From contig JAOAJI010000011.1 of NCBI GenBank assembly GCA_026414265.1, forward strand, positions 1 to 36,877: 36,877 nucleotides of DNA, written 5' to 3'. Below the pieces are notes generated by a model. The model saw only the letters and a program-made list of their open reading frames with translations. It ran no database searches and had not been told where the DNA came from. This DNA is from Microcaldota archaeon (GTDB taxonomy: Archaea > Micrarchaeota > Micrarchaeia > Anstonellales > SKW190). Positions 25,919 to 32,697 of the stretch are shown piece after piece. Numbering within the stretch: the stretch's first letter is position 1; each line of letters opens with the position of its first letter. A program made the position numbers and the translations under genes.

Positions 25919-25996
25919 AAATCATGATCAGAATAAACATATCGACAGTATGAATAGTTTTTTAAGAAGTTCTTTCATACACATGAATTGATATTC

Positions 25997-26248
25997 ATGA
26001 AAGAATACGAAGTCGTAGCTATCATAAAAGGAAAACCTCTTGCAAAAGACCCTGAAGGAGAGACCATAAAGAAATACTTGGTTGAAAAAAAAACAAACTC
26101 TGTTAAAAAAATAAGAACAGCCAAGATGCTCGTTTTTTATATCCAAAGTAACTCAGAAAAAGAAGCTGCTGAAGAAATCAAGAAGATTTGTAATGAGCTT
26201 AGAATATTTAATCCTCTGTCACACGAACTCGAGGTCTATGTAAAATGA
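25997..26248 (+). CDS. purS: Phosphoribosylformylglycinamidine synthase subunit PurS
   Basis: PurS is the small structural subunit of the FGAM synthase complex (PurS-PurQ-PurL) in purine synthesis. In 83 residues it shows the family pattern: an N-terminal strand (YEVVAIIKGKPLAKDPEGETIKKYL), VKKIRTAKMLVFYI, SEKEAAEEIKKICNELRIFNPLSHELEVYVK. ATG 25997 is preferred over TTG 25988 because MKEYEVV is the normal start. The start codon can pair with TTCTTTCAT (25970-25978), a 9-bp helix of possible regulatory interest. The stop overlaps purQ as ATGA. The catalytic subunit purL is not in the window. Confidence 0.9.
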   Translation: MKEYEVVAIIKGKPLAKDPEGETIKKYLVEKKTNSVKKIRTAKMLVFYIQSNSEKEAAEEIKKICNELRIFNPLSHELEVYVK

Positions 26249-26886
26249 GCATTGCAATAATAAAGTTTCCTGGTACACAGTGTGAAGAAGAATCTCTGCG
26301 CGCATGCAGAAAATTTGATAATGATAGTAGAATCGTCTACCACACAGACTTGGAAGAAAAATATGATGCATACTTCATACCAGGAGGGTGGAGCTACGGA
26401 GACCATTTAAGGGCTGGCATAATAGCAGCAAATACTGAATGCATGGGAATAATAAAAAAAGAAGCACAAAAAGGGAAAAAAATTTTAGGAATATGCAATG
26501 GCTTTCAGATCTTGTGTGAATCACAAATTCTTTCTGGTGCACTTCTTAGAAATGAGAGCTTGAAATTTGTTTGTAAATTTGTGCATATAAAAATAGAAGA
26601 GAACTGCTCTTTCCTAAACAAAATAAATAAGCAGGTGTTAAAGATACCTATAGCACATGGCGAAGGTAGGTTCGTTACAGACAACTTAGAAGAACTTGAA
26701 AAAAATAAAATAATAGTAGCCACTTATCAAAACGAGAATCCTAATGGATCTATGAATAGCATAGCAGGGATATGTAACAAAAAAGGTAACGTTGTTGGAA
26801 TGATGCCACACCCAGAAAGAGCCGTAGATTTAGTTTTGGGAAGCAAAGACGGTTTAAAAATAATAGAATGTTTTGCTAAATATTAA
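26245..26886 (+). CDS. purQ: Phosphoribosylformylglycinamidine synthase subunit PurQ
   Basis: PurQ is the glutamine amidotransferase subunit that releases ammonia for FGAM synthase. The class I amidotransferase fold is clear in 213 residues: KFPGTQCEEE at the N-terminus, FIPGGWSYGDHLRAG, the nucleophile elbow GICNGFQIL with catalytic Cys (about residue 84), PIAHGEGRFV, and HPERAVD with the His-Glu of the triad. Family length is normal (about 210-230). It is translationally coupled to purS by ATGA. Sixty AT-rich bases separate it from dys. Confidence 0.95.
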   Translation: MSIAIIKFPGTQCEEESLRACRKFDNDSRIVYHTDLEEKYDAYFIPGGWSYGDHLRAGIIAANTECMGIIKKEAQKGKKILGICNGFQILCESQILSGALLRNESLKFVCKFVHIKIEENCSFLNKINKQVLKIPIAHGEGRFVTDNLEELEKNKIIVATYQNENPNGSMNSIAGICNKKGNVVGMMPHPERAVDLVLGSKDGLKIIECFAKY

Positions 26887-26945
26887 ATATTATAGAAATC
26901 TTAAAACGTTATTAAAAAATAACTTGATTATTTATATATAATATT

Positions 26946-27935
26946 ATGAATAAAAAAAGTTCAAGCAGATCTGTAAAAGAATTTATAGAAGAAAATTACA
27001 AGCATTTTAACTCTCTTCAACTTAAATTAGCAGCTAAAGAGTTACTCGCGCACTTGAAAGCTAACGGAAAACTAATTGTAACTATTGCAGGGGCTATGAG
27101 CACTGCTGAATTAGGAATTTCTTTGGCAAAAATGATAAGAAAAAACAGAATTCATGCAATAAGTTGTACAGGTGCAAATCTAGAAGAAGACCTATATAAT
27201 CTGATAGGAAACAAAGATTACAAAAACATAACGAATTACAAAGAACTTAGTAAAAATGACGAAGAAACACTGTTAAAAGAAGGATTTAACAGGATAACAG
27301 ATACTGCGATACCTGAAAAGATATTTAATATCGTTGATAACGAATTACTTAAATTATGGAAAAAAGCAGAAGAAAGAAATGAAAGAAAATTTCCTCATGA
27401 ATATTTCTATGAAATAATTAATTCGAAATGTTTAGAAAATATGTATTGCATACCAAAAGAAAATTCCTGGCTCTACGAAGCGGCTAAAAGAAACTTGCCG
27501 CTCTTTGTTCCAGGTTGGGAAGATTCAACTTCAGGTAATTTTTTCGCTGCTAAATGCATGAAAAATGAAATAAAAAATGCGAATATAATAAAATGTGGCC
27601 TCGAGTACATGATGGAATTGATTAAATGGTACAAAAAGAATTCTGAAAAGAGTAACATAGGATTTTTTCAAATTGGCGGAGGCATAGCAGGGGATTTTGC
27701 TGTGTGTGTAGTGCCTCTAATAAAGCAGGACATGAAAGAAGATGTTAAAGAATTTTCTTACTTTTGCCAAATTTCAGATTCAACAACAAGCTACGGCAGT
27801 TACTCTGGAGCTGTTCCTAATGAAAAAATTACTTGGGGAAAATTGTCAAAAAACAGCAAAACTTTCATGATCGAATCAGACGCAACTATAGTGGCACCTT
27901 TGATTTTCGAATACGTCTTAGCTGAAGAGTTTTAA
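26946..27935 (+). CDS. dys: Deoxyhypusine synthase
   Basis: The enzyme moves the aminobutyl group of spermidine to a lysine of aIF5A using NAD. The 329 residues include TIAGAMSTAELGISLAKMIR, the NAD-binding CTGANLEEDLYNLIG, VPGWEDSTSGNFFAAK, FFQIGGGIAGDFAVCVVPL, SDSTTSYGSYSGAVPNEK in short succession and ITWGKL, whose Lys is the intermediate-forming residue. The enzyme depends on polyamines, which ties it to the agmatine genes at 34-36 kb. TTAAAAAATA (26912-26921) lies about 25-30 bases before the ATG with no SD, suggesting a leaderless mRNA; a second TTTATATA (26931-26938) is too close to serve this start. Confidence 0.94.
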   Translation: MNKKSSSRSVKEFIEENYKHFNSLQLKLAAKELLAHLKANGKLIVTIAGAMSTAELGISLAKMIRKNRIHAISCTGANLEEDLYNLIGNKDYKNITNYKELSKNDEETLLKEGFNRITDTAIPEKIFNIVDNELLKLWKKAEERNERKFPHEYFYEIINSKCLENMYCIPKENSWLYEAAKRNLPLFVPGWEDSTSGNFFAAKCMKNEIKNANIIKCGLEYMMELIKWYKKNSEKSNIGFFQIGGGIAGDFAVCVVPLIKQDMKEDVKEFSYFCQISDSTTSYGSYSGAVPNEKITWGKLSKNSKTFMIESDATIVAPLIFEYVLAEEF

Positions 27936-27966
27936 ACATATTTGAACAAAAAATCTTTGTGAAATC

Positions 27967-28392
27967 ATGTCAAACAAAAGTAGGAAAACTAAACAAAAAG
28001 AACTACTTTACAAAATAATATCTAAACAAAAAAGGTTATTTAGCGCAAAAAACATTTATGACCTTTGCAAAAAGAATAAGATTGGTTTTTCCACTGTTTA
28101 CAGGTTCATTAATTCACTGGTTAAAAAAGGGGTTCTGCATAAATTTTATTGTAACGAAGAAGCACTTTATTCCTTGTCAAGTAAATCACACACTCATTTG
28201 ATCTGCGAAAATTGTAATTCCATTTTTCATCTAAAGGAGCCAGAAATCAAAATAGACGCTTCACATTTCAAAAATGACTTGAATGAGTTTCAGATATGTC
28301 ACATTCAAATAGACATGTTTGGAATTTGTAAATCATGCTTAAATAAACAAACATTAACAATCAGTGATAAAAATGAAAAATCAAGAGTCTGA
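27967..28392 (+). CDS. Fur-family metal-responsive transcription regulator
   Basis: The 141-residue protein has the Fur layout. A winged helix contains LFSAKNIYDLCKKNKIGFSTVYRFINSLVKKGVL, with STVYR as the recognition helix. A dimerisation domain follows with SHTHLICENC (metal-binding His and the first Cys pair) and GICKSC (second Cys pair), which would hold a structural zinc. Whether it senses iron, zinc, manganese or peroxide cannot be told from sequence. Ferritin and a peroxiredoxin lie 3.5-4.5 kb away. The gene overlaps the following epimerase by 20 bases, so the two are cotranscribed. Confidence 0.9.
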   Translation: MSNKSRKTKQKELLYKIISKQKRLFSAKNIYDLCKKNKIGFSTVYRFINSLVKKGVLHKFYCNEEALYSLSSKSHTHLICENCNSIFHLKEPEIKIDASHFKNDLNEFQICHIQIDMFGICKSCLNKQTLTISDKNEKSRV

Positions 28393-29374
28393 ACCAGACA
28401 AGAACGAGATCGAATTTGAAGCAGATAATGTCATTGTTACAGGCGGAGCTGGTTTTATAGGAAGTCATCTGGTAGAAAGGTTATTAGAGACAGAAAAAAC
28501 CAAGGAAAACATTAACATGTACGTAATAGATAACCTACACACTGGAAGCTTGAATAACCTGAAAAAAGTAAAAAATAAAATTAACTTCATCTATGGTAAT
28601 GCTGGAGAAACAAAAAACCTCAACATTAAAACTAACATTATTTTTCATTTAGGGATTTATTCATCATCTCCTATGTACAAAGAAAATCCAGAACTTTGTT
28701 CTGTAGTAATAAAAGACTTCATTAACTTGTTAGAGTTTGCAAGGAGAAATGATGCAAAAGTAGTTTTTTCCTCTTCATCATCAATTTACAATTTACTTGA
28801 ACCGCCTCACAGTGAAGACATGCACATAATTCCTACAGACTACTACACAGAGGCAAGATACTTTATGGAAAGACTTGGAGAACTCTACAATAAACTGTAC
28901 GGCGTAGACGTTGTAGCTTTGAGACTTTTCAGTGTTTATGGACCAAATGAACTTTATAAAAAAGAGTATGCTAATTTGGTCAGTCAGTTTCTCTGGTCGA
29001 TTTTAAAAGATAAAGAAATTATAATTTTTGGCGATGGTAAACAGAAAAGAGATTTCATCTACGTAGACGACGTAGTCCGTGCCTTCCTCTTAGCTGCCAC
29101 AAAAAAAAGTAATTCAAAGATATTTAATGTAGGAACAGGTATCAGCTATGAGATAAACGAAATGCTAAAAATTCTAGAAAAAGTTATAGGTAAGAAAGCA
29201 CGTGTCAGATACGTCGAAAATAAAATTAAAAACTACGTATACAAAACTCTAGCAGATACAGCAAAAGCTGAAAAAGAACTCAATTTCAAGGCAAAAATAC
29301 CTTTAGAACTAGGAATAAGAAAATTAGTTGAACACTACAAGAACATGCATGAGTTTGCGGGAGAAGGGATTTGA
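28373..29374 (+). CDS. NAD-dependent sugar-nucleotide epimerase/dehydratase (extended SDR)
   Basis: A GalE-like enzyme of 333 residues, probably making a nucleotide sugar for surface glycans. Marks are VTGGAGFIGSHLVERLL for NAD binding, IDNLHTGSLNNL, FHLGIYSSSPMYKENP, the catalytic Ser region VVFSSSSSIY, LRLFSVYGPNE, GDGKQKRDFIYVDDVVRAFLLA and IFNVGTGISYEI. The catalytic Tyr region reads DYYTEARYFMERLGELY, so the usual YxxxK has Arg for Lys. ATG 28373 follows GTGAT (28364-28368). The last six codons and stop lie inside the convergent tRNA-Leu gene (19-base overlap), so the natural stop is provided by the complement of the T arm. The sugar substrate is unknown. Confidence 0.87.
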   Translation: MKNQESEPDKNEIEFEADNVIVTGGAGFIGSHLVERLLETEKTKENINMYVIDNLHTGSLNNLKKVKNKINFIYGNAGETKNLNIKTNIIFHLGIYSSSPMYKENPELCSVVIKDFINLLEFARRNDAKVVFSSSSSIYNLLEPPHSEDMHIIPTDYYTEARYFMERLGELYNKLYGVDVVALRLFSVYGPNELYKKEYANLVSQFLWSILKDKEIIIFGDGKQKRDFIYVDDVVRAFLLAATKKSNSKIFNVGTGISYEINEMLKILEKVIGKKARVRYVENKIKNYVYKTLADTAKAEKELNFKAKIPLELGIRKLVEHYKNMHEFAGEGI

Positions 29375-29441
29375 ACCCTTGAACCCACTAAGGGACCAGA
29401 CCCTGAATCTGGCGCATTTGACCAGGCTTTGCTACTCCCGC
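29356..29441 (-). tRNA. tRNA-Leu (anticodon CAG)
   Basis: On the minus strand the acceptor stem GCGGGAG/CTCCCGC, a long D arm, anticodon stem CCAGA/TCTGG with loop TTCAGGG (anticodon CAG, G37), a long class II variable arm (TCCCTTAGTGGGTTC region) and a T arm with loop TTCAAAT are all present. The discriminator is A, as leucine identity requires. No intron and no encoded CCA. ATTAAAAA about 26-33 bases upstream may be its TATA element. Its 3' end overlaps the coding end of the epimerase gene. Confidence 0.94.
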
Positions 29442-29533
29442 ATAGCATGATATAAACATGTTTGCTTTTTAATGTATTAATTAGCTAAAAACCTTTATAG
29501 ATATAAAATTTCTAAAAATAAAACCGAAAGAAG

Positions 29534-29980
29534 TTAAGAAAAAATCTCTGTGTAAATGTTTTTGTCAGTGGTATTATAAAATATCCTTATGATTATTTCA
29601 TCATCTACTCTGCTACTTGGATTATCATAAAAAAAAGGTTTTACATTTGATGGCAAAGTAGCTACAAAATTTGAATTTTGGTTGTCTATCTTCATACTCG
29701 CATTTAATACGGTCAGTGAACCAGAATTATCGATGGAGAATCTGCTGCTAGTTGGTATTAATACCTTGGCCTTGACTTCGCCCTTTGTCAAAAAAACTTC
29801 AGTGTATTTGTCTTTTAATGTCGATACTAAATATCTAAGCTTGATAATCTTTAGATCTTCCAAAGCCTCGTTTGTTTTAGTGTAGCCAATATAAATTAAC
29901 GGCAATACAGCTATCATTATAAGACCCAAGGTTAAAACAAATTCAAAGCTCAGCTGAAGTTTTAATTTTTTTATGACCAT
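29534..29980 (-). CDS. Pilin-like protein with class III signal peptide
   Basis: This 148-residue protein begins with basic residues and QLSFEFVLTLGLIMIAVLPL. The Q-x-S-x-E-aromatic pattern ahead of a single hydrophobic helix is the archaeal class III signal (archaellin and Ups/adhesion-pilin like), processed by a prepilin peptidase. The residue before the Gln is Leu rather than the usual Gly or Ala, so cleavage there would be unusual. The rest is a beta-rich external domain with two sequons (NAS, NTT) and no cysteine. It is a lone gene with no assembly ATPase nearby, divergent from the Mre11-like gene. A minor pilin or surface subunit is inferred. Confidence 0.7.
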   Translation of the reverse strand: MVIKKLKLQLSFEFVLTLGLIMIAVLPLIYIGYTKTNEALEDLKIIKLRYLVSTLKDKYTEVFLTKGEVKAKVLIPTSSRFSIDNSGSLTVLNASMKIDNQNSNFVATLPSNVKPFFYDNPSSRVDDEIIIRIFYNTTDKNIYTEIFS

Positions 29981-30070
29981 GATAGAAATATGATTTTATC
30001 GATTTAAATTACTTATCAATCCTGGATTTATAATAAAAAAATTCCTAATATATAATTGAATCGTGGTTTG

Positions 30071-31291
30071 ATGAAAATAGGAATAGTTTCAGACACCCAT
30101 TTTGGTTATAAAAGATTCTATGACGATGCCTTTGAACAAGGCAAACACGCGTTTATCAAAGCAGCTGAACTTTGCGATGTTATTCTCTCTCCAGGAGACG
30201 TATTTGACTCCAGAATTCCTAGCCTCGATACTTTGATAAAAACAATCGATATATTTAACCAAGTTAAAAGACTGAACAAAAGAATATATGTAATACCAGG
30301 CACACACGAAAGAAGGTCCAAAGAACTTTCTAATCCAATTGAAATACTCGAAAAAGCGGACTTAGTAATTAACGTACATAACAAAACAGAAATATTTGAA
30401 AAAGAGAATGAGAAAATTTCAGTATCTGGATTAGGAGGAGTACCAGAGGAATTTGCTAAAGAAGCATTAAAACATTTGACGATAAAAACTTACAAAGACT
30501 GCTTCAATATATTTATGTTTCACCAAACTATTCAAGAATTCATGCCCGTACCGATGCCAGAAATGATGAGCTTAGAAGACTTACCTAAAGGATTTGACTT
30601 GTATGTGTGTGGGCACTACCATAAAAATAGAACAATTATTGACAAAGAAAGAAATTTCAGGTTTGTCATACCAGGTTCTACAGTACTAACACAACTGAAA
30701 GAAGAAGAACAAGGACCTAAAGGTTTTTACATCTACGATACTAAAAAAGATGAATTTGAATTCGTAACTATTCCATCTAGAAATTTTTTTGTGATTAAAC
30801 TGAATTTTGATAAAGTTACAAACACTCAAATTAATAAAGCGTTACATGATAAATTGGAAGAGTACTTAGATTCTGAAAATTTCACAAAAGCTCATGAAAA
30901 AACTATTGTAAATGAGAAACAAAAACCGATTATTAAAGTTATTCTTAGCGGAACTTACAAAAAAAATGAGAACATACTATTGGAAATAAACAACTTCTCA
31001 GATCGTGCGTTGATCGAGGTTCAGAATAATTTGGTAGAAGAAGGGAATACTTCTAATATGAATAAATATCTACAAGAAATGAAAAACTACAGCACAAACA
31101 TTATCAAAGAAATTATTAAGGATTCTTTTAAGGGCCAAATTGAACTAGAACAATTAAGTAGAGATATAGATTTGACCAACGTAATTGATGTGTTTGCTGA
31201 TGATGACCAACAAGAGCATCAAAGAATAATAGATGCAATATTGAACAACATAGTAAAAGACGAAGAAAAAACTAATAACCAAGACAATTAA
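30071..31291 (+). CDS. Mre11/SbcD-like DNA-repair phosphoesterase
   Basis: Mre11-type enzymes are Mn-dependent nucleases acting with Rad50 on DNA ends. The 406-residue protein has metallophosphoesterase motifs in order: GIVSDTHFGYKRF, ILSPGDVFDSR, VIPGTHERR, FHQT, and YVCGHYHKN. The third motif, normally GNH(D/E), reads GTHE, replacing the Asn that helps bind metal. The C-terminal 150 residues form a capping and coil region ending in an acidic tail. No rad50, herA or nurA is adjacent, unlike most archaeal mre11 loci. The product could therefore act alone or with an unlinked Rad50. ATG 30071 gives the normal MKIGIVSD start; TTG 30056 is unlikely. Confidence 0.83.
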   Translation: MKIGIVSDTHFGYKRFYDDAFEQGKHAFIKAAELCDVILSPGDVFDSRIPSLDTLIKTIDIFNQVKRLNKRIYVIPGTHERRSKELSNPIEILEKADLVINVHNKTEIFEKENEKISVSGLGGVPEEFAKEALKHLTIKTYKDCFNIFMFHQTIQEFMPVPMPEMMSLEDLPKGFDLYVCGHYHKNRTIIDKERNFRFVIPGSTVLTQLKEEEQGPKGFYIYDTKKDEFEFVTIPSRNFFVIKLNFDKVTNTQINKALHDKLEEYLDSENFTKAHEKTIVNEKQKPIIKVILSGTYKKNENILLEINNFSDRALIEVQNNLVEEGNTSNMNKYLQEMKNYSTNIIKEIIKDSFKGQIELEQLSRDIDLTNVIDVFADDDQQEHQRIIDAILNNIVKDEEKTNNQDN

Positions 31292-31301
31292 ATTAAACTT
31301 G

Positions 31302-31373
31302 TGGACCTGGAGGGATTTGAACCCTCGGCCTCCCGCACGCCAAGCGGGCACTCTACCACTGAGCTACAGGCCC
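31302..31373 (-). tRNA. tRNA-Ala (anticodon GGC)
   Basis: On the minus strand the acceptor stem is GGGCCTG/CAGGTCC, whose third pair is G3-U70, the alanine identity element. D arm GCTC/GAGT, G26, anticodon stem CCCGC/GCGGG with loop TTGGCGT (anticodon GGC, G37), and a T arm with TTCAAAT follow. The discriminator is A and no CCA is encoded. G26 and G37 make it a candidate for Trm1 and Trm5. It begins ten bases after the convergent Mre11-like gene. Confidence 0.96.
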
Positions 31374-31455
31374 TTTTTATATGACAATCAACGTGTGAAA
31401 TAATTCTCTTTTAATGATTTTTTCAGTAAAAGCACGTTATTAAGAAGTAAGTATT

Positions 31456-31473
31456 AAACAAAAATTAAAAATA
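31456..31473 (-). terminator. T-rich tract after ferritin gene
   Basis: Downstream of the ferritin stop, the minus strand reads TTTTTAATTTTTGTTT, a typical archaeal T-tract terminator. It lies between ferritin and tRNA-Ala, which are on the same strand, and would keep their transcripts separate. The rest of the 31374-31502 gap shows no other feature. Confidence 0.4.
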
Positions 31474-31502
31474 TTTCTTAATCAAGTTATTGATTTCCTA
31501 AC

Positions 31503-32027
31503 CTAATCTTCTTCTTCATCTTCTTCGTGGTCTTTTTTAGCGCTCTTACCGTATCTGTAGTCTATTAGAAGTAGTTCTTTGGTGTCGTTCTGCGCCAAAG
31601 TTAATAGATCCACCAGTGTTCTCGTAACTTCTTCTTCTTCTACTTGTTCCTTTGCAAACCACAAAAGCAATTCCTTAGCAGCTGGGTCATGAACATCGTC
31701 AGCAAGCTTGTATAGATCGTTAATCTGCTTAGTAACTTTAACTTCGTGATTGTAAGCTGCTTTGGCTGCTTCTAAAGGACTCTTGTAGTTCGAGTTGACT
31801 GCCTCTATTTGGTGAAACGTTATTCTCTCGTTTCTGTCAACTAAATGCCTGTAGAATTTCATAGCATGCTCTATTTCTTCTTTTGCATGATGAAGCATCC
31901 ATTTAGCCAACCCTTTTAGTGCCATGCTTTCAAAGTATTCTGACACACCTAAATACAGATATGCTGCGTGTAATTCATTTCTAATCTGCTCACACATCTT
32001 ATCCTTCAACTTTTGATCTACTGCCAT
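31503..32027 (-). CDS. Ferritin (non-heme iron storage)
   Basis: Ferritin cages oxidise Fe(II) and store it as mineral. From ATG 32027 the 174-residue protein shows the four-helix bundle with ferroxidase ligands Glu18 (IRNELHAAYLYL), Glu51 and His54 (AKEEIEHAMKFY), Glu95 (YNHEVKVTKQI) and Glu130 or a neighbouring acidic residue in KEQVEEEEV. This matches bacterial-type FtnA rather than bacterioferritin, since no heme Met is evident. The tail is strongly acidic. AGGTGGT lies just before ATG 32027, which rules against GTG 32036. It is 67 bases downstream of the peroxiredoxin gene, forming an oxidative-stress pair. Confidence 0.95.
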   Translation of the reverse strand: MAVDQKLKDKMCEQIRNELHAAYLYLGVSEYFESMALKGLAKWMLHHAKEEIEHAMKFYRHLVDRNERITFHQIEAVNSNYKSPLEAAKAAYNHEVKVTKQINDLYKLADDVHDPAAKELLLWFAKEQVEEEEVTRTLVDLLTLAQNDTKELLLIDYRYGKSAKKDHEEDEEED

Positions 32028-32094
32028 ATAAACCACCTGAAAAAATATTATGTTAAAGCTAGATTAAAAAAATATATTAAAATAGATTAAAATG

Positions 32095-32574
32095 TCATTT
32101 GTTTATAGAATTTATATGCTCTAAAACCTGTTTAGCGTGATTTTCTGGTTTTACATTTTCCCATACTTTTAGGACAGTTAGATTTTTATCAACCAATATC
32201 GTAGTCCTTGTTATTCCTTCGTACTTTTTTCCCATAAAGCTCTTTTCACCAAGTATACCTAGTTCTCGAGTCATAACTTTTTGCTTGTCACTCAGTAACT
32301 TGACCTTTAAATTATACTTATCACAGAACTTCTTGTGTGAAGCCTCATCATCGTTGGAAATCCCTATGACTTCAGCTTTTGCTTCATGAAACTTCTCTAG
32401 ATGCTGAGAAAATTCTTTTGCTTCAACAGTACAACCAGGGGTATCGTCTTTAGGATAGAAATATATAACCAGGTAGTCTTTTATATGCTTAGACAACTTC
32501 GTAGATTTTCCGCTCATATCAGTAAGTTCATAGTCTTTTATTTTCTCTCCTTCTCTCACTTTAACGTAGCCCAT
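32095..32574 (-). CDS. bcp: Thioredoxin-dependent peroxiredoxin, Bcp/PrxQ type
   Basis: The enzyme reduces peroxides. The 159-residue protein has VIYFYPKDDTPGCTVEAKEF with peroxidatic Cys48 in the PxxxT/SxxC setting, and GITRTTILVDKN near the catalytic Arg. The resolving Cys five residues later, common in Bcp, is replaced by Lys53, but Cys87 (HKKFCDKY) sits where other PrxQ enzymes place their resolving Cys, so a distant-Cys form is likely. TTAGGTGG stands just before the ATG. It precedes ferritin on the same strand. Three partial direct repeats lie 60-90 bases upstream. Confidence 0.94.
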   Translation of the reverse strand: MGYVKVREGEKIKDYELTDMSGKSTKLSKHIKDYLVIYFYPKDDTPGCTVEAKEFSQHLEKFHEAKAEVIGISNDDEASHKKFCDKYNLKVKLLSDKQKVMTRELGILGEKSFMGKKYEGITRTTILVDKNLTVLKVWENVKPENHAKQVLEHINSINK

Positions 32575-32635
32575 AATACCACCTAAATTTTTAGGAATGA
32601 AAACACTTTTTAATAAGTTTCAGTTTTGAATAACC

Positions 32636-32667
32636 ATTCTATGTAGATTCTATGTAAATTATGTAAA
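32636..32667. repeat. Short tandem repeat upstream of bcp
   Basis: ATTCTATGTAG and ATTCTATGTAA stand in tandem, followed by a partial third unit ATTATGTAAA, giving an 11-base period over about 32 bases. It lies between the ends of ppcA and bcp, on the upstream side of bcp. An 11-base spacing roughly matches one helical turn, so a regulator could bind one face; this is only a possibility. Confidence 0.5.
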
Positions 32668-32697
32668 GCAAGGTAGTTTAGACACATGTTTGAAAAG

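Noticed and set aside
26931-26945. TTTATATATAATATT directly before dys as its TATA box
   Set aside because: It ends against the ATG, so transcription would start inside the gene; the AT-rich element at 26912-26921 fits better.
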